Shown in pieces: positions 33,750 to 44,959 of a stretch of DNA of 64,000 bases. The stretch's first letter is position 1; every line of letters starts with the position of its first letter. Under the pieces are notes generated by a model. The model had not been told where the DNA came from, searched no databases, and saw only the letters and a program-made list of their open reading frames with translations. Position numbers and translations under genes: made by a program. This DNA comes from Muraenolepis orangiensis (taxonomy: Eukaryota > Chordata > Actinopteri > Gadiformes > Muraenolepididae): the NCBI GenBank assembly GCA_027704905.1, contig CM051000.1, forward strand, positions 14,495,514 to 14,559,513. The letters run 5' to 3'.

Positions 33750-35900
33750 TGTGTTCATGGTGTGTTACAGACAGATGGCATTATGGGTAATATGCTAGCT
33801 AAGTAAGTCAAGTACAGAAAATCAAGTGCACCGCATCAGTCCGTTTATATCTGACTGGAAAAATGGAAGATTATATATATAAGCTAAAACATTTCTCAAA
33901 ACTTGACTTTCAGTCAAAACTGGAAGTGATAAATATTTTTCTTATCTTGTCCATTATTTTTTTTAAACTACATTTGTCTTTTTGTTGCGCACTGTATATT
34001 TGTATTGAATATTGAGTATGAATTGTGATGGCAAATTAAGAACACAGAGTGTGCAGAGCACTCTTTCTGAGCCGCTATAAATGTCACGTTCTTCTTTGGC
34101 CAAATATGTACCTTACCTGTGTGTGTGTGTAAAGAATTCTGATATGGGATATGAAACATAATGACGGGGGGGGGGGGGTTTGAGCGTTGGTGTGAAGGGA
34201 AGGGTAAATGTTATTTATTAAAAGCTTTATCCTAATGAGATGGAATACAGCACTGATAACAGCGTAATTATTAGACACACTGTTGAATAGAAAAACGGGT
34301 GACACACACTATCTGTTGCTATCTACTACAGGCAATAAGCAAATATAATGAGCTAATTAAAAACAAGCCTGTCCTACTTTAAAAAAAATAAAGTTTTTCA
34401 TGCAAGCATCTAACAAAGTATATCATAGTTGTAACAGTAAGTCCCTAAAAACCTTTGTGAGTCGTTAAGTTAGAGAAAGGAGACGCTTTTTTTTACAACC
34501 CACCTATTCTTAAACCGTCATTGTTATTCCTACCCTGAAATCGGAGTCGATGACATAATAAAGGTGGCTAATTCCCCCTTTGCCCATTTGTCACCGGCGA
34601 GCGGAAAAACAAAGCGCTGTGACTGACAGCTGAGTGATGGATCCTGCATGGAGATAAAACCCGACCGGCCAACGACTGGGTGGGAGATATCATATCTAGT
34701 AGCCAACAGGCCAGAGAGCTGCTGAAGTGAATCAGCAGCGGGAGGATTAATAAATTACATAATACATCAATTGTATCCTCTAGCTCTGTTTGTTCCGCCT
34801 TTGAAAGAGGTGGCAGTCGCTGCTGATTCCAGCCCCCCGTCCCTGTCCACAAGTAGCGGGTGTGGGGTGGGCAGGTGGAAGATGATGACTCATACTACTT
34901 GAGAGTAAGAGAAAGAGTGAGATGGATTTGCACAGTGGGTGGGGGGAGGGTCTCTATAGATCCCCCAAGAGGACTGGGCGGCCACTCACAGAAGGCCCTT
35001 GTGACGGCAAATCGATAGAGGTATAATTCCACCGTTAGCTTTCTCTTCTTTATGTCAATTGCAGAGAGGCACAATGGGCTTGCACGTGCACACACACACA
35101 TGCACACACACACACACACAGACGTACGTGTGGATGTGGCACATCACATTGCAGCTTCCCCCTAACCTGACACACACATAGGGAGAGGTGTGGACACAAA
35201 CATTTTCCTGGATAGAGTGACAGCTCATTAGGGCTGTCACTCCCCCACGTCGGCCAGCCCCCACCGCTGGAAGACGAGTGAGGCCTCCGCTTGTGACAGT
35301 GACACATTTAGGAAAAACAACGGAAGGAATGCATGTATGTACGGATGTATGGTGTCAAATTGTGTGGAGTATGTATTTGTGATGTGTGTGTGTGTGTGCA
35401 TACATGTGTGTGTGTGTGTGTGCATGTGTGTGCATCAGGCCCTGTACACTGTATACTATAACCTTATACCAAACCAACGTATCAATGAGCCATAAATAAT
35501 AATCTAAATCCACAGAAACGCTAACGTTAGTCCATTTTTTTTCCCTTTTTTGAGTTGGGCCAAAAAAACACAAATATTTGATTTTTTTGCTTTCGGCAGC
35601 TCCATTGCTTTTAGAAAGCAAACAATACAGCTAAGAATTGACAAGCTAGCATATTTATAATGGTGACAGGTTGCGCGTGATTTTATTTTATTTACAAAAA
35701 TGAACCAATTATATATACCATGATTGGAAGCAAATTAACAGACAGGTATAACGCCTGTCAATCACTATAGATGTAGAGTCATGAGTAGGCTAGAGGTGAC
35801 AACTAATCAAAATGACAATTATTGGTGCAATTTCAGATAACACCGTGGGGATTTTGGTGCGGGGTTCAGACCCGACGTGCCTGGTGTGCATACACGTGTG
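33750..35900. other. Intronic stretch, nothing recognised as a gene
   Basis: Contains a G-run at 34167 and CA/TG patches (35090-35120, 35385-35435). The segment 34550-34850 is repeat-free with several TAAT/ATTA cores and might be conserved, but I cannot test that. Confidence 0.4.
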
Positions 35901-35959
35901 CATGAGTGTGTGCATGCATGCACGGGTACTCGCACGTGTGCACCCGTACGGCATAAAGT

Positions 35960-36190
35960 TACCTGATAGTCCCCAGGACCAAGCTACGGACCTGGGGCGA
36001 CAGGGCCTTTTCAGTTGCTGCACCCTCCCTCTGGAACGCCCTCCCCATCCACATCCGTCAGGCAACCACCCTACCATCCTTCAAACAGGCTCTCAAGACC
36101 CGCCTCTTCAAACTGGCTTTCCCCTGCTAAACATCCCCCCCTTCATTCCATGACTTTAATTATACTAGAGATAGATTTTACTGTATGTGA
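35960..36190 (+). mobile_element. LINE 3' end fragment
   Basis: One frame reads RAFSVAAPSLWNALPIHI then LPSFKQALKTRLFKLAF, the conserved C-terminus of L2/CR1-type LINE proteins, ending at a stop. It lies about 70 bp from the nell1 exon at 36262 and on the opposite strand, i.e. close to the donor side of that exon. Confidence 0.8.
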
Positions 36191-36261
36191 AATTTGACCA
36201 TGTCTGTGTCAGAAAAGCATATATGAATGGAATGTATTAATATTTGTATTATTATTAATAC

Positions 36262-36429
36262 CTGTTGCAGTCGACATGAAGCAGGAGGTGGGATGCGTTC
36301 ATAGTGAGCGCTATCTTGTGCCACTGGCCGTCGGCGGTAGGAGAAGGACTCTGAGCGAGGCTTTCCATGGAAGCCTGGTAGTGGTAGCGGATCTCCTCCC
36401 TCACCCCGCTGCTCTCCAGCTCAAAGTAG
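36262..36429 (-). CDS. nell1: nell1 exon: TSPN/laminin-G-like domain
   Basis: This 168-nt exon is open throughout and encodes YFELESSGVREEIRYHY at its start and ADGQWHKIAL, then ASHLLLHVDCN at its end, which is the TSPN beta-sandwich of NELL1. The acceptor is a pyrimidine tract ending in CACGCAG and the donor is AG|GTATT. It begins with the last base of a serine codon and ends with two bases of an arginine codon, which the next exon at 15895 completes. The middle of the exon departs from the family in the open frame, but the neighbouring frame reads GKPRSESFSYR, close to the human GKPRTEALPYR. Two compensating indels, about +2 and -5, explain this and keep the exon open. The identity is secure; the middle 14 residues are probably altered. 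Confidence 0.88.
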
Positions 36430-36479
36430 CTGCGTGGAAAACAAACACAGAGACACAAATGTAAAAATGAGTGCTGGCA

Positions 36480-37433
36480 ATAGATCAAAATATTTAATCA
36501 GATTAATCACAAGTTTAAAATAAACATATTTACTTTTTATTCACGTTTTATTTATATATATATTGTTTTATGTACAGTGTAGTGTGCCAGTATGGCGTGT
36601 CAGTTGGTTTTCCCCCCCGCAGAAAAACAGTGGAACCGGAAATGTGACTGTGGTGACAAACACACCACAGCACACGCGGTGTATGGCGGCCTACAAAAAT
36701 AGGGCTCACGACTGCGTTCAGGAGAAAACATTGTCAACGTGACCATTCCGTTTGATCCCGTTCATAATTTGACATGTACAGTGTACATCTCACTTGACGT
36801 CATCTCTCCAAGTCTTTCATAGTAGCTTACCATTGTCAAGATTTCCTTTTTCCAACCAGACAAGAGAATTAAACGCACACGCACTTACACACACACGCAC
36901 ATCAAAAGGCATACAGCAACTACTATTGTAGGTGTCACTATGGTGACAACGCATGGCTATCATCAACCCATCGCCGACCCTGCCCAAGAAAGCGGGGCAT
37001 TATCAAAGCGATAACATGCACACACACAGTAATTCACACAAATTGTAGTCAAACAACAATAAGGAGGACGACAACAAGGCTTAGTGTCCCACTAAGTGAG
37101 GTAAGAGGGTGAACAGGTGGGCGCTGTGCCCCCCACGCTGGCAGCTTGGAGGAGACACCGTCTCGAGCCGGAAAACATTTGCTAAGAACACCGCAGAGGA
37201 GAATGTGATTCCAATCAAACCGGAGCCCAGGAGCCATGGTGACGATGGCCCCAGGCAGCTCCTGGTGACGTCCCAGCACATCCAGCACAGTGTAACGCTC
37301 CTTGTACAGCACAAGCGCACACACAAACTCTCTCAAACACACACACACACACGGATATATATTTAGTGCCTTTGTGTGTTACAGATAGACAGCTCATCGA
37401 CACAGAAAACCGATATCCTACTTTTAAATATAG

Positions 37434-37474
<41 letters not shown>

Positions 37475-37990
37475 CATGCATATAAATACAGGGAGGGGGA
37501 AACAACGTGCCGTGGAGTCACTCCATGGCATACAAAACAATAAATAAACAATAAAGCAATCGCAAGCCAGATTCATCCATTGGCCTGTCGCCACAACTCA
37601 CCGGCTCTCACAGAAACAACAACAAGGACAACAACTAAAGAACGAAACAACAAGGACAACAACTAAAGAACGAAACAACAACAACTCTGCGAGGCAGACG
37701 CCCTCACGCGGTGAAAATGACTTTCACTTTTTCAGCCTGCACAAGCGGCACCAAACAAAAGTCATGGCCTCGGCCCGCCGCTCGGACTCCTGATGGTCGC
37801 CGTTACCTGTAAAGGGGCTGCACCAGGAGCTCCTGGCCCCTAGACGACAGACGACAGACCATTCCACTGTTGCCACTTCACTTTCACTCATCACCATCAC
37901 TATCAGCCACCTCGGCCAGGCGGCGCTCTCTCTCTCACACAGAAACACAAACACACACACACACACAAGCTCTGACCTTGATGCAAAGAG
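36480..37990. other. Intron or upstream region, nothing recognised
   Basis: Short CA runs near 37335 and 37440-37470. The minus-strand frame at 37049-37348 resembles no family I know. Earlier nell1 exons were searched for by eye and not found. Confidence 0.4.
37616..37685 (+). repeat. 28-bp direct tandem repeat
   Basis: The unit ACAACAAGGACAACAACTAA plus AGAACGAA occurs twice in succession, followed by a partial third. Confidence 0.9.
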
Positions 37991-37997
37991 TGGATGA

Positions 37998-38660
37998 CAA
38001 TCAATTAATTATGTTTGTCTTTCTCGGTCCATGCACTACCCAGTTGAGTGGTTTTGTGTTAGAAAAAACCCGCAACCAATCAGATATTTTTCTGGGTTGC
38101 TGGGATATCCTTGAACCAAAGTATTCACAAATGCTTTGGCCCTTAAACTGAATGAGAGAGTATGTTTGGTTTGACAATTTGATCAACCAATCATATATTG
38201 GTTTGTAGCCAATGGGTGTATTCTTTCAGATTTCCCCACAGTGCCATAGTACGCTAGAAGGTCCCTCAAGACAGAGGATCTAGCTTCATGCTACGTTGTT
38301 TTTTTTCTATGTAGGTTTTTTATGTCAAAATGGCTACAGGTAAAGATGATGTTGTTGCGGAATTGTTGTTAGTACCCTTTTCAAGACGACCATTCAGTGA
38401 AAAGATTGACATTCTAAAAAAGTTGTAACGATCCCCGTCACCACTGCATCGGTGGAAAGGAAATGTTCCGCCCTCAAACGGATAAAAACATATGGAGGAA
38501 CAGAACAGGACAATCCTGACTCACTGCATTAGCTTCCACAGCTATTGAAATTCAACTTATTTTGGATCTGAAAAGCAGTGATCAGCTTTATGACCGGGTT
38601 ATCAAAACATTCATCCAGAAGGACAGGAGAATGGATTTTGTCTTTAAGTGAACATCATTG
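37998..38660 (+). mobile_element. hAT transposon remnant (ZMYM1-like transposase)
   Basis: The left 300 bp (38010-38320) matches, inverted, the hAT element at 57105-57420, for instance TTTCTCGGTCCATGCACTAC. It runs to the start of a reading frame and then jumps to the transposase end. The final part, about 38420-38650, gives SVERKCSALKRIKTYGG, then DQLYDRVIKTF and KDRRMDFVFK, the C-terminal dimerisation block of ZMYM1-like hAT transposases. The terminal inverted repeats are not visible here. Most of the gene is deleted. Confidence 0.75.
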
Positions 38661-39183
38661 GTGAGTGAGACTAATTTGTCTTTGCTGGTTTTGCCGCAGT
38701 GTTGCATCTCGTTGAGTTGGTTGCATTTTGTTTCCACACACTTGTTGAATGATTAGTTAATGTCTATCTTGAGTTTGTTAAGCATTGTTGTGCATTTAAA
38801 TTGAGAGTTTTTACTTGATCTTTCTTTGCATTGGAAATTGTTACGAAGGTGTGGTTGTGTGGCAGCCATTTGTCTATGAAACATAATAGTCCTAGCTGAG
38901 TGGAGAAGGCCCTAATGGTGTGTGACAATATAGCGAACTACAGTACAGTACCAGTACAGTAATTAATCAAGGGACAGTCTAAAACGCTCAGCGTGAAAAG
39001 GCTCAACGTAACTAAGAGTTACAAAACCGCTATCAATAATCACCACATTTCTCTGGCATATGTTTTGTCATTAGCAAGCTTTCACCTGTCAAAATATCTA
39101 AACTTAAATCCTACCATTATGGATGTTATGTGACATTAAGTGCTACAGAAAGTCCAGTTGTGATAGACACAGTTTGCCACTGG

Positions 39184-39241
<58 letters not shown>
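39184..39241 (+). repeat. (TG)n microsatellite
   Basis: About 28 TG units. Confidence 0.96.
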
Positions 39242-39242
<1 letters not shown>

Positions 39243-40045
39243 ATCAGTCTGAAATGGCAAGAATACATCATGGCCGCTGACCTAAAAGTGATTTCCCTCA
39301 TAGCGGCGCTGGGGAGCGCGGCGGAGCTGATTCTCGTCAGCAGGAGAGCGATAAGTGAACTAAGGAGCTAAAGGAGAAGGGAGGCGGCTTCCCAGCGACG
39401 CCCAGCCTCCACACGGGGCTCAGAGAGAGAGAGGCACATTTGTTGATTCAAAAGAAAAAAGAAAAGCATATCAATTAAAAGAAGCACTTGGGAAGCAGCT
39501 TTTTTTGGCTGATTAAATGCTCATCGTCATCATTAAGGGTGGACTCACAACCTGACCAGGGAGCCGGTAATCGGTAGAAATAGGCCTCTGCCGTTTTATT
39601 AAACTTTGTCAATAAATATTGACAAAAAAAGAACTTAAGGCCCTGTGGCCGGCCACACACCTCTGGGGTCCACACAGAGACACATGGCACTGGTCACATC
39701 CCCTATCATAAACAACAACTAACCCCCCCTCCCCACGACTGTCTTGAGTGTACTTACAGTGTGGTGGGTGAAGTAAAACAAGGTGTGTGTCGTGCATCAT
39801 GAACCAAACAGATTTATGCATCAACAAAGAACTATCAATATATACGTACACTAATCGGAACCTAAACGTGTGTGTGTGTGTCATTGCTGTCGAGTGATGC
39901 ATGCTAGATTGAAGTGTTAAGTGAAGTGCTGAGGAGTGCGAGGAAATGGCAGCCTGACCAGTGCAATGTACTGACAACATGCCATAAAGTGATGTCTAAA
40001 TATCACTGTATATATATAGAAATATATACATATAAAAATATATAT

Positions 40046-40061
40046 ACGGTGACGTCACCGT
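40046..40061 (+). promoter_or_regulatory. 16-bp perfect palindrome with full CRE
   Basis: ACGGTGACGTCACCGT is its own reverse complement and contains TGACGTCA, the complete cAMP-response element bound by CREB/ATF dimers. It lies beside an AT-rich TATA-containing stretch (40005-40045). Whether it is used is not known, as no transcript start is recognised here. Confidence 0.5.
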
Positions 40062-40689
40062 GTACCCACTCCATCACAATCATCTTCATCTTCCTCCTCC
40101 TCTCGTACTTGACAACATTAACCACTCCAAGGAGATCCAAGCTGTCTATTAGGCAACAACAAATAACACTTTGCCAGACGGGCCCTGAGCTCAATGCCTC
40201 TCGCTAATCGGTGACATTTGTTTAACATCACTTCTCACTACTTGAAATGCGGCCCGCCTCCCCTCCCCCCGACAGCGCAACTCAATTTGCACCGATACAA
40301 ATCATTTGCATTGATTCAGGCATGCGACAAGAGTTCCATCGTTAGCGTGCATTCCAACGCATCGGCGATCACACAACGTGCCAAAAAGCCTGCGATTGAT
40401 GAGAGAAAAGCCCCGACTTCCGGTGGGTTGTGCATCATGCAAGTCCAGCAGGGCCCGGGTGTCGCGAAGGGACATGCCACGCGGGAAAGCCCGGGTCCGA
40501 CTGGTCAACGCTTCTGTCCAACAATGACACAGTTTACATCCCAAGGTAAGGACAAGCTAAGGGGTTGACTTGGCAACTTCCAATAGTTGTTGTGTTCTCG
40601 TTGGCTATTCTGAAATGTGCCTTGACCGGTACACACATTCAGTCCGAGTCTGAATCTGCCGTGGCGTGGAGAGACCCTGGCGACTGCGA

Positions 40690-40735
40690 GGAGAGAGAGC
40701 GAGAGAGCAAGAGAGTGAGAGAGAGAGAGAGCGGC
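40690..40735 (+). repeat. GA-rich imperfect microsatellite
   Basis: GAGAGA-type units with interruptions. Confidence 0.85.
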
Positions 40736-41035
40736 AGGTTTTGTGCAAAGATCCCCTGCCTCGGTTTGCATTGTGGATTACTATACAAACTCTCTTCAAA
40801 AATTCATTCAGTAGGTGTTCGGTAACTGTTGCGTTAAATACAGAGAAATAAGAGGAGTTATACCGATACACCGGGTTATGCTTGTGGGGAAGAAGCCAGA
40901 GATCTAGCGGTAACAGTAATTGCCGCTAACTAACTCCAATGTTCCTTTGATGAAACGATAAGCATCGCCTGTAAACTTCATCATTATCATTCCGGGTGTC
41001 ATCACTCCTGAGGGGGTTGGGGATCTAAATGTGCC

Positions 41036-41250
<215 letters not shown>

Positions 41251-41862
41251 GCACTGTGGATGATTTACAAGGAATCCAGAACACCTGCTTCATATATTGG
41301 AAAAGCTTCGCCATAATATTTAACTGTACAACCTCTGACCAAAAATGTTCCTATTTCTGTGGATGGTGGAGAATTAACCTCTTTAATTTAATCTGCACTT
41401 AAGGCAAGTGCAGATACCATTGTGACCAGATGGTTTTTTGTACTCTCACATCCTCAGAATGAACCAATGACATATTTTAGTCAGGGCAATTAAAATAATG
41501 GGGTGTGGTAAAATTGCCTTTAATGGAAACTTATTACGTCTATCTTTTTCGCAAGGAATACGTCCACGTTTGGGAAGAAAACAAATCATGAGCTGGCATC
41601 TACAAGCCCATCAACGGATCAGAGAAAGTAGAACCAAAACTAATTGTGTAGAATTTTCTTTTAGCTTGTTGACAGCTCACAATGTTTTTATATTATGTGC
41701 AATTTCCGTAACCCTGTAAACTGATTTTGGCAGATATCATTCATCTGCAAGCTGCAATACACACGCATAAACAAAGTCAAACTTTATGGGTTAGCCTAAC
41801 CCTAAACCTTGAGAAAATAATGAAAAACCTGTAGTTTACAGATCGACGCAGAAGTTTGGTGT

Positions 41863-41895
41863 TTGACTTGACTTGACTTGACTTGACTTGACTTG
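41863..41895 (+). repeat. (TTGAC)n repeat, LINE-tail-like
   Basis: Six or seven TTGAC pentamers, the same unit as the 3' tails of L2-like copies A and B, but without LINE sequence in front. Confidence 0.9.
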
Positions 41896-41899
41896 TGTG

Positions 41900-43060
41900 T
41901 ATGATGCTTGGTTAGAGTACCAAAAGGCTACGTCTGTTACTTTTAGGGGATCCACATAATGATCCCCCCTCTTTTGACTCTGCATCTTGGCTCGGCCCGT
42001 TTATAGTACCCCCCCCCCCCCCCCCACACCACACACACACACACACACACACACAGGCTTGAACCAGTAGATCAAAATGCAGTGGATCTCACTGAAAACA
42101 ATAGTTGGGAAAAGTTATTTGTCTGATAGTGCTTGTGAGGGGGGGGGGGGGGGAATACGTGTCAGGGTTAAATAAGGTTATGTAGCCAATGGGAACCTGA
42201 CTCGTCAACTGAGAAGGTGAAGGAGTAGTTGGCACCACAACCGAGCTGCTGGCATAAAATAAGTGGAACGCTTCACCCTTGGATAAACAGCCCATGGATA
42301 ACCACTTAATCCAATTGCTTTACCAGGGGTTGGAGGAAACACTCCACCCGTGTGCACCAGTGCTAAACAACCCCAAACAAATAGGCATACAAAACAGAAA
42401 AAAAAGATTGAACGCAGCCAAAGCTTACAGACACAATGAACACTCTTGGTAATTGTGTGAGAGAAATGCTAATAAGTTGCCCAAGGGTTCACCATTGTCC
42501 AAAATGAATCCACAAAATATAAAGAAATGTTTCTGTTGTACAGTCAAATATTAATCCTCTTTTATCTTTGATATACAGAAATAAAGTAACTTAAAAATGT
42601 ATTGTCATCATTGTCTGCCCATACACATTTGGTTTATAATGAAACAAACTGTAGTGATGATTAAATATCTCAATAAATCTAATATGATTTAACAAAAACA
42701 ATGATCCAAGATGAATGATTGAAGTCAGCTTAAATAATGTTGCATGAACAATCCTACGCCATGCATGTTTGTACCAATGTACCATTGCCATCTTTAAAAG
42801 GTTAATCAAATAAAGTTACAGCGTAAGTAAAGCATTTACTCAACATCTAGAATAGACATCTTACACTTCTTAAAACACCCAAGCAAGCCAATTCGTAGAC
42901 TATATTAGAACTGGAAAGCTCTCTCCTGTTGCAATGCATCGATGAAAATGTTCATTGAAACAACACTGCATGTCTTGTGGTGTACCTCTCTGTAAATGCA
43001 TGATCACATGTGAATCTCCCATTTCAGTATTCAGTAGCCTGCCTTGGCACGGTTCCCTAT
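41900..43060. other. Unique AT-rich stretch with poly-C/G runs
   Basis: Poly-C and CA at 42010-42055 and poly-G at 42139. No gene recognised. Confidence 0.4.
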
Positions 43061-43084
43061 ATGACAGTTAGCATTCTAAATGTA

Positions 43085-43221
43085 TAGAGAGAGAGAGAGA
43101 GAGAGACGAGAGAGAGAGAGAGAAAGAGAGAAAGAGAGAAAGAGAGAAAGAGAGAGAGAAAGAGAGAAAGAGAGAAGAGAGAAAGAGAGAGAGAAAGAGA
43201 GAGAAAGAGAGAAAGAGAGAA
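43085..43221 (+). repeat. GAGA/GAAAGA microsatellite
   Basis: Mixed GA and GAAAGA units over about 135 bp. Confidence 0.96.
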
Positions 43222-44500
43222 ACTGTTGAGAAAGTAGGTCCCAAGGTCTACAACATGATTCATCAACTCATTATCAATGCATCTCAACAAGAGTGAGAGA
43301 GAGGAAAAGGCAGCCCAGAACAGGTCTAGTAGTGTGGGGGAGAACGATCATGTGAACAGAGCAGGTGACAGAGCTGGCTGCGCGCCATTGATGTGTGGAT
43401 GTGGTGAGTTGAGAGGAACGGTGAAAGTGGCAGGCTTTGAGTTTGATCATCGCCGTGACACCTCTGGCTTGCTGACAATGGGGGCTGCGGCAAAAAGGCC
43501 GAAGAAATAAACTGCCTGCAATGCAAAAAGAAAATTACAATCAATCAAAAAAACTCGACATTTGTTCTGTTCAAATCCAGAGGGCAGCAAATAATATCCC
43601 TCTCGTACCCCTGGAACATAGGACTGGGGGGAATTAAGCCATGTGCTTTTGCACAGGAATGTTTTTTTCTCTTTTTTTTGGTTTTACCTTTGAGATTTGA
43701 AGGAAGTGAAGGACGAGGGAAGGAGAGGATATGATCAAACTGGGACAGGGAAGAAAGGAGCAGGAGCCAGACAGGAACGGATTGATTGTGAGAGGAGAAG
43801 GGGACAGGGGAATTGGGTGATTGGAATTTTGCGAGGGGGAGGGGGAGGGGAAGTTGTCTGTCCGTTCGCCGGCTGAATAAAAGATCCACTGTGATTGGAG
43901 AGAATGGCGAGCCTCCGAGGACACTAATGGGGCTTTGGGATAAAAAAAAATAAAGCTGCAAAGGTACTGGGGTCAGAAATGGCTTTGTTGGTCTCCTGGG
44001 CCGTAAAACTGGCACAGCGATGGGTCTTCAGCCTGCTTACTATAGTTTAGGAAAAAATTTGATCTACTATGAAGTGAACTATTCAAAGGGTTTAATACAA
44101 AATAATATTCTGATAATAATAATAATCATAGGAACCTAAATGCTATTTGTGTTTTATGGTGACAGCGCTGTTGAGTTAACAGCAAATTTGCTGAACATTT
44201 CAAGAATATATTGCTAGAAATCCTAAGTCCCCCCCACACTGTAATCATTTTGGTGCAGTCCATCCTAGCTTCTTGAGTGATGAGGCGCCGGTTGTGTTCA
44301 CAGGGGTTATCAAAGCACATCAAAGTTGGTCACTCAAATCCCTCCGTTAAATGCATCGGAACCGTTGGTGTGCGTCAAGAGTATCATTGAGCGCCACTTT
44401 ACTCTACACTCTACACTCTAAATACAGCCCATGGTGCATGTCGCCTTGCTCGGGTGCCTTAAGCGGGAGATTATAGTCAGTGTCTGCAGGTAATGAGTGT

Positions 44501-44502
<2 letters not shown>

Positions 44503-44575
<73 letters not shown>
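44503..44575 (+). repeat. (GA)n microsatellite
   Basis: About 35 GA units; more GA-rich imperfect sequence follows to 44730. Confidence 0.97.
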
Positions 44576-44578
<3 letters not shown>

Positions 44579-44886
44579 AGAAATAGGGGCAGCAATAAAG
44601 ACAGAAAATGGCATTAAAGGTGAGAGATCAAGACCGCGAGCGAGAGAGAGCGACAGAGACAGAGAGACACAGGAAGAGACATGGAGGGAACGGAAGGGAC
44701 GGAGAGAGAAAGAGAGAGAGGGAGAAAAAAGCATACAGAGTAGCGGTGGCGTCCTCATGTATATATATATACATGTAATATACCATACAGGTGTTGTGCA
44801 TGCCCACAAACACACTGGTGCAAACACAAGCAACGCCGCGCACACTTAGGATTCAGAATGGACACTGTGCACTTATTCCAATGGTG

Positions 44887-44953
44887 GCTAACCACTCTCA
44901 GCTCTATACAGAACCCTGGCAAAGGGTTCTGTATAGAGCTGAAAGTGGTTAGC
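44887..44953 (+). repeat. 31-bp near-perfect hairpin, pre-miRNA-like
   Basis: Arms 44887-44917 and 44923-44953 pair over 31 bases with one mismatch, around a 5-base loop. The left arm begins GCTAACCACTCTCAGCTCTA and the right ends GCTGAAAGTGGTTAGC. The size fits a microRNA precursor stem, but the pairing is more perfect than most, so a short MITE or recent inverted duplication is equally possible. I do not recognise a known miRNA seed. Confidence 0.9.
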
Positions 44954-44959
44954 TTTAAT

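Noticed and set aside
37049..37348. Minus-strand frame with RYTVLDVLGRHQELPGAIV as a possible upstream nell1 exon
   Set aside because: It resembles no NELL1 region and has no matching splice phase; probably chance.
43277..43510. Plus-strand 77-residue frame beginning near MHLNKSEREEKAAQN
   Set aside because: No family match, splice signals or neighbour support.
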